Source of the DNA: Ensifer sesbaniae
Lineage (GTDB): Bacteria > Pseudomonadota > Alphaproteobacteria > Rhizobiales > Rhizobiaceae
Length of the DNA: 64,000 bases
Direction of reading: 5' to 3'
Assembly (NCBI RefSeq): GCF_013283665.1
Contig: NZ_JABEKU010000003.1
Span: 377,706-441,705, forward strand
Shown piece after piece: positions 17,235 to 26,073 of the stretch (its first letter is position 1; the number at the start of each line of letters is the position of its first letter). Below the pieces are notes generated by a model. It was not told the origin of the DNA. It saw only the letters and a list, made by a program, of their open reading frames with translations, and ran no database searches. A program made the translations under genes and the position numbers.

Positions 17235-18638
17235 CTAGTTGCGGGCGCGCCACCAGGCGATCTGCTTGCGAACCTCGTTGGGGGCCGTGCCGCCGAAAGA
17301 GGTACGGCTGGCAACCGAGGCCTCGACGGTCAGCACGTCGAAGACCTTCTCGGTGATGTCGGCATGGATCGACTGCAGGTCGGCAAGCGAAAGATCCGCC
17401 AGATCGCAGGCCTTCTGTTCGGCCAGCGCGACGGCACGGCCGGTGACGTGGTGGGCGTCACGGAAGGGCAGTCCCGCCTCGCGCACCAGCCAGTCGGCAA
17501 GATCGGTCGCGGTCGAATAGCCGGAGCCGGCGGCCGCCTTCATGCGGTCGGTGCGAACAGTCATGTCACGCACCATGCCGGTCATGGCGGCAATCGCCAG
17601 TTCGAGGCTTTCGGCGGCGTCGAAGACCTGTTCCTTGTCTTCCTGCATGTCCTTGGAATAGGCGAGCGGCAGGCCCTTCATGACCGTCAGCAGCGCGATC
17701 AGCGAACCGTTGATGCGGCCAGTCTTGGCGCGCACCAGTTCCGCGGCGTCGGGGTTCTTCTTCTGCGGCATGATCGAGGAGCCGGTCGAAAACGCATCCG
17801 ACAGGCGGATGAAGCCGAATTGCGGCGTCGACCAGATGACAATCTCTTCGGCGAGACGCGACAGGTGCGTGGCGGCAATCGATGCCATCGACAGGAATTC
17901 GAGCGCGAAGTCGCGGTCGGAGACGGTGTCGATCGAGTTGCGGGTGGGGCCGGCGAAGCCGAGCGCCTTGGCCGTCATGTGCCGGTCGATCGGGAAACCG
18001 GTGCCGGCCAGTGCCGCCGCGCCAATCGGGCTTTCGTCCATATGCTCGATAGCGTGGCGCACGCGCGAGCGGTCGCGGCCGAACATTTCGACATAGGCCA
18101 TGCAATGGTGGCCGAAGGTGACGGGCTGGGCCGTCTGCAGGTGGGTGAAGCCGGGCATGACGGTGTCGGCATGTTCCTCGGCGCGGTCGAGGAAGGCGGC
18201 GATCAGCGCCGTCAGCGCCTTCTCGGTCTTCTGCAACTCTTCCTTGACCCAGAGGCGGAAGTCGAGCGCCACCTGGTCGTTGCGCGAACGGGCGGTGTGC
18301 AGGCGGCCGGCCGAGGGGCCGATCAGCGTCGCCAGCCGCGCTTCGATGTTCATATGGATGTCTTCGAGGCGGCGCGAGAAGTCGAACTGACCGCTTTCGA
18401 TTTCTGACAGGATCGTGTTGAGGCCGTGAACGATCTTGTCTTTGTCTTCAGCCGAAATGATGCCTTGATGCGCCAGCATGGTCGCATGCGCTATTGAGCC
18501 GCGGATATCCTGGGCATAGAGCTTCTTGTCGAAGCCGATCGAGGCATTTATCTCCTCCATGATCGCGTCCGGACCCGAGGCAAAGCGACCGCCCCACATC
18601 TGGTTGGAGAATTTCGTCTCGGAATTGCCGTCAGTCAT
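17235..18638 (-). CDS. argH: Argininosuccinate lyase
   Basis: A 467-residue fumarase/aspartase-superfamily enzyme splitting argininosuccinate into arginine and fumarate. The signature [12 protein letters not shown] near residue 283 holds the catalytic serine; [17 protein letters not shown] near 108 and [16 protein letters not shown] near 153 are the other two conserved blocks. Normal length. Its start is only 26 bases from the divergent tlpA start, so each promoter must reach into the other gene. The downstream genes lptM and lysA are on the same strand. Confidence 0.96.
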   Translation of the reverse strand: MTDGNSETKFSNQMWGGRFASGPDAIMEEINASIGFDKKLYAQDIRGSIAHATMLAHQGIISAEDKDKIVHGLNTILSEIESGQFDFSRRLEDIHMNIEARLATLIGPSAGRLHTARSRNDQVALDFRLWVKEELQKTEKALTALIAAFLDRAEEHADTVMPGFTHLQTAQPVTFGHHCMAYVEMFGRDRSRVRHAIEHMDESPIGAAALAGTGFPIDRHMTAKALGFAGPTRNSIDTVSDRDFALEFLSMASIAATHLSRLAEEIVIWSTPQFGFIRLSDAFSTGSSIMPQKKNPDAAELVRAKTGRINGSLIALLTVMKGLPLAYSKDMQEDKEQVFDAAESLELAIAAMTGMVRDMTVRTDRMKAAAGSGYSTATDLADWLVREAGLPFRDAHHVTGRAVALAEQKACDLADLSLADLQSIHADITEKVFDVLTVEASVASRTSFGGTAPNEVRKQIAWWRARN

Positions 18639-18664
18639 GAAGAATGCCCGCCTTGGAGAATGAG

Positions 18665-19336
18665 ATGCCCGACCAGAAGAAATCCCCCCCGGCCGTGAAA
18701 CTGTTCGCGCTCGCCGCCCTGTTCGGCGTGATCATCGGTGCGGCAGCGGTATACGTGAAGGAGACGGGGTCTGGCAATGGCGCGCAGACCGAAACGGCCA
18801 GTGCCAGCTGCCCGCTGACATCAGCCAAGGTCGCATCACTGACGCCGCTGATGAAGGGGCAGGTGGCCGCCATGGCGCCGGCGTCGTCACCGCGGCCGAT
18901 CGCGCTCGACTTCAACGGCCCCGACGGCAAGCCGACGAGCGTCTCGGCTTTCGCCGGCAAGACCCTGCTCGTCAATCTGTGGGCCACCTGGTGCGTGCCC
19001 TGCCGCGAGGAAATGCCGGCGCTGAATGCGCTGCAGAAGTCGCTCGGCAGCGACAAGTTCGAAGTGGTGGCGATCAATATCGACGTCGGCGACGACGAGA
19101 AGCCGAAGGCGTTTCTCGACGAGACCGCCGTGCATGAGCTTGCCTATTACCGCGATGCGTCTATGGGCGTGTTCAACAACATGAAGAAGGAAGGTCTCGC
19201 CTTCGGCTTGCCGGCAACGCTGCTGCTCGACGACAAGGGCTGCCTCATCGGCTCGATGAATGGCCCGGCCGCCTGGGACAGCGACGACGCCAAGGCGCTG
19301 ATCAGCGCGGCGATTGCCCCGGCTGCCGGCAGCTGA
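18665..19336 (+). CDS. tlpA: TlpA-type thiol:disulfide oxidoreductase
   Basis: A 223-residue membrane-anchored periplasmic thioredoxin-like protein. N-terminal anchor at residues 12-31, thioredoxin fold with active site [15 protein letters not shown] (CVPC) near residue 106, cis-Pro in [13 protein letters not shown]. TlpA keeps copper chaperone ScoI and the CuA centre of cytochrome oxidase reduced in Bradyrhizobium. An extra cysteine pair is present (ASASC early; KGCLIG late), as in rhizobial TlpA. Start at 18665, not 18644, because GGAGA lies five bases upstream. A strong terminator follows. Confidence 0.93.
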   Translation: MPDQKKSPPAVKLFALAALFGVIIGAAAVYVKETGSGNGAQTETASASCPLTSAKVASLTPLMKGQVAAMAPASSPRPIALDFNGPDGKPTSVSAFAGKTLLVNLWATWCVPCREEMPALNALQKSLGSDKFEVVAINIDVGDDEKPKAFLDETAVHELAYYRDASMGVFNNMKKEGLAFGLPATLLLDDKGCLIGSMNGPAAWDSDDAKALISAAIAPAAGS

Positions 19337-19362
19337 GCGGGATCAGAACTCACCCAAAGAAA

Positions 19363-19390
19363 AACCCGGCGGTGCGCCGGGTTCTTTTGT
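19363..19390. terminator. Intrinsic terminator between convergent tlpA and hbdA
   Basis: Nine-base perfect stem AACCCGGCG / CGCCGGGTT with a three-base loop, followed by CTTTTG on the plus strand and preceded by A-rich sequence, so it can act in both directions. It lies between stop codons at 19336 and 19406. Confidence 0.85.
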
Positions 19391-19405
19391 CAGTTGCTGA
19401 TGGCA

Positions 19406-20290
19406 TTACCGGGTCGGAACCGGGACATCGCCACGATAGTCGTAGAAGCCGCGGCCAGACTTGCGGCCGAGCCAACCGGCTTCGACATATTTCACCAGAA
19501 GCGGGCAGGGGCGATACTTCGAATCCGCCAGGCCGTCATAGAGCACCTGCATGATCGACAGGCAGGTATCGAGGCCGATGAAGTCGGCAAGCTGCAGCGG
19601 GCCCATCGGATGGTTGGCGCCAAGCTTCATGGCCGTGTCGATGGCCTCGACGCTGCCGACGCCTTCGTAAAGCGTATAGATCGCCTCGTTGATCATCGGC
19701 AGCAGGATGCGGTTGACGATGAAGGCCGGGAAATCTTCGGCGACCGTTACGGTCTTGTCGAGCGTCGCGACGAATTCCTTGGCGGTCTTGAAGGTCTGCT
19801 CGTCAGTGGCGATGCCGCGCACGAGCTCGACGAGCTTCATCACCGGAACCGGGTTCATGAAGTGGATGCCCATGAAATGCTCGGGGCGATCGGTGGCCGA
19901 GGCCAGGCGGGTGATCGACAGGGAAGAGGTGTTGGTCGCCAAAATCGCTTCCGGCTTCAGGATCGGACAAACCTGGCCGTAGATCTTGCGCTTGATCGTT
20001 TCGTCTTCGGTGACGGCTTCGATCACGAGGTCGGCCTGCGACAGGTCGTTGATGTCGGAGGAACCCTTGATCAACGCAAGCGCCGCCTTGCGCGCCTCGT
20101 CGGTCATCTTGCCGGAGGATACCTGGCGGGCGAGATTGCCGTTGATGGTGGCAAGGCCCGCTTCGATCCGTTCAGCGGCAAGATCGTAGATCTGCACCTT
20201 GTATCCGGCGATTGCCGAAACATGCGCAATGCCGCAGCCCATTTGCCCGGCACCAATAACTCCGACCGTCTTGATCATTGCGGCGAACAT
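19406..20290 (-). CDS. hbdA: 3-hydroxybutyryl-CoA dehydrogenase
   Basis: A 294-residue NAD-dependent dehydrogenase oxidising 3-hydroxyacyl-CoA to 3-ketoacyl-CoA. Rossmann motif VIGAGQMGCGIAHVSA at the N-terminus, MGIHFMNPVPVMKLVELV near residue 143 with the catalytic histidine, and the C-terminal domain MGPLQLADFIGLD. ATG 20290 (MFAAMIKTV) has a GAAG ribosome signal; ATG 20278 (MIKTVGVIG) is the alternative. It lies downstream of etfBA on the same strand; with them it forms an acyl-CoA oxidation cluster, although a GC-rich hairpin separates it from etfA. Confidence 0.94.
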   Translation of the reverse strand: MFAAMIKTVGVIGAGQMGCGIAHVSAIAGYKVQIYDLAAERIEAGLATINGNLARQVSSGKMTDEARKAALALIKGSSDINDLSQADLVIEAVTEDETIKRKIYGQVCPILKPEAILATNTSSLSITRLASATDRPEHFMGIHFMNPVPVMKLVELVRGIATDEQTFKTAKEFVATLDKTVTVAEDFPAFIVNRILLPMINEAIYTLYEGVGSVEAIDTAMKLGANHPMGPLQLADFIGLDTCLSIMQVLYDGLADSKYRPCPLLVKYVEAGWLGRKSGRGFYDYRGDVPVPTR

Positions 20291-20330
20291 CCATCTTCAA
20301 GTGGGCGGCCAGGCCGCCTCAGACACGCAA

Positions 20331-20355
20331 ACCGGGCCGGTTTGGCCGGCCCGGT
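20331..20355 (-). terminator. GC-rich hairpin between etfA and hbdA
   Basis: Ten-base perfect stem ACCGGGCCGG / CCGGCCCGGT with five-base loop in the etfA-hbdA gap. Only a short T-run follows on the minus strand, so it may attenuate rather than stop transcription. Confidence 0.5.
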
Positions 20356-20427
20356 AGATTGTTAATGCCAAGTCCACGCTTTTGCCAGCCCTTTTCATGG
20401 GCGGCGGCGGGCGGATCTTGCCGTGGG

Positions 20428-21357
20428 TTACAGGGCCTTCTGCAACTCCGGCAGGGCGTCGAAGAGATCGGCGACGAGGCCGTAGTCGGCGACCTGGAAG
20501 ATCGGCGCCTCCTCGTCCTTGTTGATCGCGACGATCACCTTGGAGTCCTTCATGCCGGCGAGATGCTGGATCGCCCCGGAGATGCCGCAGGCGATGTAGA
20601 GATCGGGTGCGACCACCTTGCCGGTCTGGCCGACCTGCCAGTCGTTCGGAGCATAACCGGCATCGACGGCGGCGCGCGAAGCGCCGACGGCGGCACCGAG
20701 CTTGTCGGCCACCGGCAGGATCACTTCCTGGAACTTCTCCGAGGAGCCGAGCGCGCGGCCACCGGAGATGATGATCTTTGCCGAGGTCAGTTCCGGGCGG
20801 TCGGACGACGACAGCGCGTCGGCGACGAACGAGGAGACGCCCGGGTTGGCAGCCGCCGAAACAGTTTCGATCGCAGCCGAACCGTCTTCGGCAGCGGAGG
20901 CGAAGGCGGCGGTACGCACGGTGATGACGCGCTTGGCTTCCGTCGTCTGCACCGTCTGGATGGCGTTGCCGGCATAGATCGGGCGCTTGAAGGTGTCGGC
21001 GGAGACGACCTCGATGATTTCCGAGACCTGGCTGACGTCGAGCAGGGCGGCAACGCGCGGCATGACGTTCTTGCCGACCGAGGTCGCGGCGGTAACGATC
21101 GTGTCGTAACTGCCGGCGAGCGAGACGATCAGCGCCGCTAAGGGCTCGGCGAGGTTGTTGGCAAGCGAGGCGTCGTCGGCGACGAGCACCTTCGAGACGC
21201 CGGCAAGCTTGGCGGCCTGTTCGGCCGCCGTCTTGGCGCCGGCACCAGCAACCAGCACATGCACGTCGCCACCGATCTTGGTGGCAGCGGTCAGCGCCTT
21301 GGCGGTCTGGTCGGAAAGGTGGTTGCTGTCGTGGTCAGCCAGAAGAAGAATGGCCAT
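20428..21357 (-). CDS. etfA: Electron transfer flavoprotein alpha subunit
   Basis: A 309-residue subunit carrying the FAD site of the ETF heterodimer that passes electrons from acyl-CoA dehydrogenases to ETF-ubiquinone oxidoreductase. The N-terminal domain includes [18 protein letters not shown]; the C-terminal ETF_alpha FAD domain has [12 protein letters not shown], the [27 protein letters not shown] signature near residues 240-267, and [22 protein letters not shown]. Coupled to etfB 23 bases upstream. Confidence 0.96.
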   Translation of the reverse strand: MAILLLADHDSNHLSDQTAKALTAATKIGGDVHVLVAGAGAKTAAEQAAKLAGVSKVLVADDASLANNLAEPLAALIVSLAGSYDTIVTAATSVGKNVMPRVAALLDVSQVSEIIEVVSADTFKRPIYAGNAIQTVQTTEAKRVITVRTAAFASAAEDGSAAIETVSAAANPGVSSFVADALSSSDRPELTSAKIIISGGRALGSSEKFQEVILPVADKLGAAVGASRAAVDAGYAPNDWQVGQTGKVVAPDLYIACGISGAIQHLAGMKDSKVIVAINKDEEAPIFQVADYGLVADLFDALPELQKAL

Positions 21358-21380
21358 GATTTAATCTCCCTTTGCTGAAC

Positions 21381-22130
21381 TTAGAGGACGCCGGCTTCGG
21401 TCTTGAGCTTCTCGACGAGCTCGGCGACCGACTTGACCTTGATGCCGGCCTTGCGGCCCGACGGCTCCTCGGTCTTCAGCACCTTGAGGCGGGCGGCGGT
21501 GTCGACGCCGAAGTCGGCCGGGGTCTTCTTGTCGAGCGGCTTCTTCTTCGCCTTCATGATGTTCGGCAGAGAGGCGTAGCGCGGCTCGTTCAGGCGCAGG
21601 TCGGTGGTGACCACCGCCGGCAGCTTGATGTCGATCGTCTGCAGGCCGCCGTCGACTTCGCGCGTCACGGTTGCCTTGCCGTCGCCGATCTCGACCTTGG
21701 AGGCAAAGGTGCCCTGGGCCCAGCCGAGCAAGGCCGACAACATCTGGCCGGTCTGGTTCGAGTCGTCGTCGATTGCCTGCTTGCCGACGATGATCAGGCC
21801 CGGCTGTTCGGCCTCGGCCACACCCTTGACGATCTTGGCGACGGCGAGCGGCTCGACCTGGTCTTCGGTCTCGACGAGGATGGCGCGGTCGGCGCCCATG
21901 GCGAGCGCGGTGCGGAGCGTCTCTTCGGCCTTGGCCGGACCGACGGAAACGACGATAACTTCACTCGCCTTGCCGGCTTCCTTCAGCCTGAGCGCCTCTT
22001 CGACCGAGATTTCGTCGAAGGGGTTCATCGACATCTTCACGTTCGCAAGCTCGACGCCCGAACCGTCTGCCTTCACGCGGATCTTGACGTTGTAGTCAAC
22101 CACCCGCTTCACCGTCACAAGTATTTTCAT
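21381..22130 (-). CDS. etfB: Electron transfer flavoprotein beta subunit
   Basis: A 249-residue AMP-binding subunit of ETF. Conserved [19 protein letters not shown] start, [16 protein letters not shown] near residue 37, and the ETF_beta recognition loop [20 protein letters not shown] near 183 that docks with the dehydrogenases. First gene of an etfB-etfA unit; an inverted repeat resembling a LiuR operator lies 150 bases upstream. Known alphaproteobacterial LiuR regulons include etfBA, which fits. Confidence 0.96.
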   Translation of the reverse strand: MKILVTVKRVVDYNVKIRVKADGSGVELANVKMSMNPFDEISVEEALRLKEAGKASEVIVVSVGPAKAEETLRTALAMGADRAILVETEDQVEPLAVAKIVKGVAEAEQPGLIIVGKQAIDDDSNQTGQMLSALLGWAQGTFASKVEIGDGKATVTREVDGGLQTIDIKLPAVVTTDLRLNEPRYASLPNIMKAKKKPLDKKTPADFGVDTAARLKVLKTEEPSGRKAGIKVKSVAELVEKLKTEAGVL

Positions 22131-22279
22131 GGATTCTTCCCTCCAAGAGCTTTCGCAGGAAAATGCGCCTTAACGGAGCCGCCTGATTGTCGGTTGGCGA
22201 CATCGATACGCGTTTTTTCTCCAATTACAATCGCTGTGCATGGCGCTAAATCGATATAACCCCGAGAATTGGAATGACG

Positions 22280-22295
22280 TTTACGTACACGTAAG
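22280..22295 (-). promoter_or_regulatory. LiuR-like operator palindrome upstream of etfBA
   Basis: TTACGT-AC-ACGTAA is a perfect inverted repeat (22281-22286 and 22289-22294) inside TTTACGTACACGTAAG. It resembles the MerR-family LiuR site and sits in the non-coding gap between the etfB start and the rhomboid gene's end. Confidence 0.55.
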
Positions 22296-22421
22296 ACTGA
22301 CAAATGGCAAGCGGCCTCCAGGGCCGGTTGTCTGCAGGCCGTCAAGGCAGGGCCAGTGGCAGGCAAGTCCTTGAAATGGCGCCCAATCCGCGTCGAATGC
22401 GTGGGAGAGGCGAGGGCGTGC

Positions 22422-23213
22422 TCAGGTCTGGCGTCCCCAGGGCATCGGCGGTTTTGTCGCATCCGCAGGCAGTTCCTGTCCGGCCGCAACCGGCTCCGCC
22501 TTGTGCCGGACGGCGCGCGGCGTGACGATGGTGCGGTCGAAAAGCGGCACGTCGCGGCGTCGCAAAATGACCACCAGGACGAGGCCGGCGACAATGCCGC
22601 CGACATGGGCGCTCCACGAAACGCCGCTGCCGGGATCGACGACCAGCATGAAGAACTGCTGGCCGATCCAGAAGGCCAGCGGAATGGCGGCTGGCAGGGG
22701 AAGCGGGATGCGGAAGAACACCAGAACCCAGACCCGCACCTTCGGATGCAGAAGGAAATAGGCGGCAACGACGCCGGAGATCGCGCCGGAGGCGCCAATC
22801 AGCGGTACTTCGGAGGCCGGGTCGAAGAGTCCATGGGCGAGCGCCCCTGCGGCGGCGCAGAGGAGATAGAAGAGCAGAAAGCGGAAATGCCCGAGCGCAT
22901 CCTCGACATTGTCGCCGAACACCCAGAGAAACAGCATGTTCATCGCCAGATGCATGACGTCGCCATGCAGGAAGGAATAGGTGACGAAGGTGAAGCCGTC
23001 GGGAACGATGACCAGCGAGGGATCGAGTTGAGCATAGTCGAAGATGAGCGCCGGGATATAGCCGAAACCGAGAATGGCCGCGTTGGCGAACTCTTCCGAG
23101 GCGATCGGCCCGGTGATCAGCCAGACGGCGATGTTGATGGCGATCAGGCTGATCGTGACATACTGGACCTTGATGTGCTTCAGGGCGTTCGTATCGTGAA
23201 GCGGTATGAACAT
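22422..23213 (-). CDS. Rhomboid-family intramembrane serine protease
   Basis: A 263-residue polytopic protein of the rhomboid superfamily. The catalytic serine is in GASGAISGVVAAYF near residue 127 and the partner histidine in SWSAHVGGIVAGL near residue 195; the HL1 loop has HGDVMHLAMNMLFLWVFGDNVED near 80-100. Six or more hydrophobic helices are predicted. The substrate is unknown. Same strand as the cobalamin adenosyltransferase 63 bases upstream. Confidence 0.92.
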   Translation of the reverse strand: MFIPLHDTNALKHIKVQYVTISLIAINIAVWLITGPIASEEFANAAILGFGYIPALIFDYAQLDPSLVIVPDGFTFVTYSFLHGDVMHLAMNMLFLWVFGDNVEDALGHFRFLLFYLLCAAAGALAHGLFDPASEVPLIGASGAISGVVAAYFLLHPKVRVWVLVFFRIPLPLPAAIPLAFWIGQQFFMLVVDPGSGVSWSAHVGGIVAGLVLVVILRRRDVPLFDRTIVTPRAVRHKAEPVAAGQELPADATKPPMPWGRQT

Positions 23214-23276
23214 GCGGTCTCCCCGAAGCGCGGATCATGCCAAGGTTCCCCGCGGGGAACTTTATGGAAGCGGACG

Positions 23277-23855
23277 TTATCTGTTTTTTCCGGGAACCCA
23301 AAGGACGTCGGCTTGGCCTTTGTCATTTGCCGAGCGCGCCGCGACAAACAGGAAATCGGAGAGCCGGTTGATGTAGGCGATCGCTTCGGCGCTGACGATC
23401 TCGCTTTCGACATTGGCGAGCGCCACCATCTGCCGCTCGGCCCGCCGCGCCACGGTGCGGGCGACATGCAGCGCAGCGGAAGCGGGGCTGCCGGCCGGAA
23501 GCACGAATGAACGCAAGGGTTCGAGTTCGGCATTCAGCTGGTCGATTTCGGTCTCGAGCCAGGTCACCTGTGCTGCCACGATGCGAAGCGGCTCATATTG
23601 CGGCGGCTCTCCCGTATCCGGCGTCGCCAGATCTGCGCCGAGATCGAAGAGGTCGTTCTGGATCCGCATCAGCGTGTCGTCGAGCGCCGGCATATCGGCC
23701 GTGTGCTGTCGCGCCAGGCCGACGAAGGCGTTGGTCTCGTCCACCGCGCCATAGGCATCGACCCGCAGGTCGCTCTTGAGGCGGCGCGGACCTGCAACAA
23801 GCCCGGTGGTGCCATTGTCACCCGTCCGGGTGTAGATCTTGTTGAGCTTCACCAT
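23277..23855 (-). CDS. Cob(I)alamin adenosyltransferase, PduO type
   Basis: A 192-residue trimeric enzyme adenosylating cob(I)alamin to give coenzyme B12. The ATP-binding N-terminus KIYTRTGDNGTTGL is diagnostic of the PduO type, followed by RVDAYGAVDETNAFVGLAR and the C-terminal helix CHVARTVARRAERQ-like segment (AALHVARTVARRAERQMVAL) and INRLSDFLFVAARS. Normal length. Often labelled cobO in rhizobia, though unrelated to CobO/BtuR. No cobalamin riboswitch seen upstream. Lies between rhomboid and the twin-helix protein on the same strand. Confidence 0.93.
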   Translation of the reverse strand: MVKLNKIYTRTGDNGTTGLVAGPRRLKSDLRVDAYGAVDETNAFVGLARQHTADMPALDDTLMRIQNDLFDLGADLATPDTGEPPQYEPLRIVAAQVTWLETEIDQLNAELEPLRSFVLPAGSPASAALHVARTVARRAERQMVALANVESEIVSAEAIAYINRLSDFLFVAARSANDKGQADVLWVPGKNR

Positions 23856-23873
23856 CTATCGTCACGATCCTCA

Positions 23874-23917
23874 GCAATTCCAGGAAAGGTGTGAAACGGC
23901 TTTCCGTCCGGAATTGC
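23874..23917. repeat. Palindromic repeat family B, copy 2
   Basis: Arms GCAATTCCAGGAAA and TTTCC-GTCC-GGAATTGC flank a short centre. Nearly the same unit is at 16879-16921. It occupies the gap between the small twin-helix gene and the adenosyltransferase. Confidence 0.7.
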
Positions 23918-23922
23918 GTCAT

Positions 23923-24126
23923 CTAGGTCGGGCGACCGCCGCCGGTGAGCCACAGCGTCACCATGATCAGGACGATCGCGATCGCCTGCAACAGGACGCG
24001 TGCCTGCATCAGCTTGTTGGAGGTGTTGCCGCTGCCGCCCTTCGCCATGTTCAGGAGACCACGGATCAGAACGATCACGACCAAGCCCATGATGAACAGG
24101 GTCAGGCCGGTAAAGAAGCTGGACAT
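23923..24126 (-). CDS. Twin transmembrane helix small protein
   Basis: A 67-residue membrane protein with two helices, residues 5-26 (FTGLTLFIMGLVVIVLIRG) and 43-62, joined by a short KGGSGNTSNKLMQARV loop. This is the alphaproteobacterial family annotated as twin transmembrane helix small protein, related to the HIG1 group of respiratory-complex accessory proteins. Function is not established. Conserved neighbour of the PduO-type adenosyltransferase in rhizobia. Confidence 0.85.
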   Translation of the reverse strand: MSSFFTGLTLFIMGLVVIVLIRGLLNMAKGGSGNTSNKLMQARVLLQAIAIVLIMVTLWLTGGGRPT

Positions 24127-24150
24127 CGAACTCTTCCTTGCAATTCTACT

Positions 24151-24984
24151 TCAGCCAAGTCGGCCGATGATGCGATAAAACAATGCAGCCGGCAGGAGTT
24201 TTTTCAGAAGCGCGCCCTGCCTGGCGGGCCTTGTTACAATATAGTGCGGTTTGGGTTTCTTTGCTGCCAGCGCGTGCTTCAAAACCGCATAAACCGCATC
24301 CGGGCCGAGCTTGCCGGGGGCGGGTTTGCTCTCGCCCCGGAGGCGCCGCATCTGTCGTTCGTATTCGACGCGGTGCACCGAATTCTTGAGGTCGATGAAG
24401 CGCTCGATATAGGCGATCGCGTTGGTCGTGAATTTGGAGGCGATCGGCCCGGGCTCGATGAGGCTCACCTCGATGCCGCTGCCGGCAAGTTCCATCTTGA
24501 GGGTGAGCGACAGCCCCTCGATTGCAAACTTGGAGGCGTTGTAGGCGCCGCGCCAGCGATAGGGCACGATGCCGAGGATGGAGGAGCACTGCACGATGCG
24601 GCCGCTACCGCGCGCCCGCATGGCCGGGATCACCCTCCGCGTCAGGTCATGCCAGCCGATGACGTTGGTCTCGAACTGGAGCCGAAGCGCTTCGGTCGGC
24701 AGGTCCTCGACCGCACCCGCCTGGCCATAGGCGCCGTTGTTGAACAGCGCGTCGATCCGTCCGCCGGAAAGCGCGAGCACCGTGTCGGCCAGGGCGGCGA
24801 TGGTTTCCGGCTTGGTATAGTCCATCAGGAAGGTTTCGATGCCTTCGGCCTCAAGAGACTGGCGGTCTTCTTCCCGACGCACGGTGGCAAAGACCCGCCA
24901 GCCATCGGCATGGAGCGCGCGCGCGCAATAGGCGCCGATCCCGGACGAACATCCGGTGACAATGATTGTGGGGCGATCAGTCAT
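24151..24984 (-). CDS. Short-chain dehydrogenase/reductase
   Basis: A 277-residue classical SDR. NAD(P)-binding motif TGCSSGIGAYCARAL at the N-terminus, NNGAYGQAGAVEDLP (the NNAG equivalent with Gly in place of Ala), and the catalytic SSILG...YNASK tetrad (YRWRGAYNASKFAIEG) near residue 155, followed by the PG motif LIEPGPI. Start placed at ATG 24984 with AGGA upstream; a 15-residue N-terminal extension is open. Substrate unknown. The C-terminal 60 residues are basic and end with a hydrophobic tail. Confidence 0.9.
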   Translation of the reverse strand: MTDRPTIIVTGCSSGIGAYCARALHADGWRVFATVRREEDRQSLEAEGIETFLMDYTKPETIAALADTVLALSGGRIDALFNNGAYGQAGAVEDLPTEALRLQFETNVIGWHDLTRRVIPAMRARGSGRIVQCSSILGIVPYRWRGAYNASKFAIEGLSLTLKMELAGSGIEVSLIEPGPIASKFTTNAIAYIERFIDLKNSVHRVEYERQMRRLRGESKPAPGKLGPDAVYAVLKHALAAKKPKPHYIVTRPARQGALLKKLLPAALFYRIIGRLG

Positions 24985-25164
24985 CCGATCGATTCCTGTA
25001 GAAATCCTGCCTCCGTTTCCCATATTCATCGGCGGGATACAATTGAATTGCGCAAGCCGGAACCCGCCAGCGTTGTCGCCATTGCGATCGTGTCAAGCCA
25101 AGGAAACGGTACCGGACGGCGGCGCCGGAGTGTGCGGTCTCGGGCCCTTTAGGATTGGAATGGA

Positions 25165-26073
25165 ATGCCAGCGTTCATACGCATCACCTGGAAAGTCGTG
25201 TTCGATGCGCTCTGGCATTTCAGCCTTGATGACGGTTGGGCGATGGCGAGCCACGTGGCTCTGTCGTCGCTGCTTGCCGTCTTTCCCTTTCTGATCTTCG
25301 GCACCGCACTTGGCAGCTTTCTCGGCGCCGATCAGTTCGCCGAAACGGCCGTGCACCTGATATTCGACGCCTGGCCCGAATCCATCGCCAAGCCTGTCGC
25401 CGACGAGATCGTACGGGTGTTGACGATCCCGCGCGGTGGACTTTTGACCGTTTCCGTTCTAGCCGCGGCCTATTTCGCCTCCAACGGCGTGGAGGCGCTG
25501 CGCGTCTCGCTGAACCGCGCCTACCGCGTGAGTGAAAGCCGCTACTGGTACGTGACCCGGCTCGCGAGCCTTGGCTTCGTGCTCGCCGGCGTGCTGATCC
25601 TGGCGGCGCTCAGCATCCTCCTGGTCGCAGTGCCGCTGGCGGTGCGTTACGCCGGAGAATGGTGGCCCTGGTTCGGCGGCGTCCTGGCAACCGTCGACAA
25701 CTGGAGCCTGCCGCTCGCTCTGGTCGTCTTGACCGGTGGACTTCTGGTGTCGCATCTCTGGCTGCCCGACGGCCACCGCAAGGTGGTCGACGTGCTCCCC
25801 GGCATTGTGCTTACGCTCATCTGCTGGACGATCGGCGCCTACGCCTTCGCTTCCTATCTCGCGACCTTCGCCACCTATGTCTCGACCTATGCGGGCCTAG
25901 CGTCGATCATGATCGTGCTCGTGTTCCTCTACATGATCGCGGCCATCTTCATCATCGGCGCCGAGATCAATGCCGCGATCCTGAAATACCGGGTCAAGCG
26001 CATGGTGCGGCGGAGCTTTCAGTTCCGCAATGGAAACGAGGCCGTTCGCGAAGAACAGGATCTAGACGATTAA
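25165..26073 (+). CDS. YihY/BrkB family inner-membrane protein
   Basis: A 302-residue polytopic protein with six hydrophobic segments; the N-terminal DDGWAMASHVALSSLLAVFPFLIF, GVEALRVSLNRAYRVSE and C-terminal ASYLATFATYVSTYAGLASIMIVLVFLYM blocks define the BrkB/YihY (formerly RNase BN) family. Molecular role unknown; not an RNase. Its stop overlaps the convergent gluQ stop by 12 bases, so transcripts of the two genes are complementary at their 3' ends. Confidence 0.92.
   Translation: MPAFIRITWKVVFDALWHFSLDDGWAMASHVALSSLLAVFPFLIFGTALGSFLGADQFAETAVHLIFDAWPESIAKPVADEIVRVLTIPRGGLLTVSVLAAAYFASNGVEALRVSLNRAYRVSESRYWYVTRLASLGFVLAGVLILAALSILLVAVPLAVRYAGEWWPWFGGVLATVDNWSLPLALVVLTGGLLVSHLWLPDGHRKVVDVLPGIVLTLICWTIGAYAFASYLATFATYVSTYAGLASIMIVLVFLYMIAAIFIIGAEINAAILKYRVKRMVRRSFQFRNGNEAVREEQDLDD

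Noticed and set aside
23277..23855. Cobalamin riboswitch controlling the adenosyltransferase
   Set aside because: The upstream region is short and mainly a palindromic repeat; the conserved B12-box is not present.
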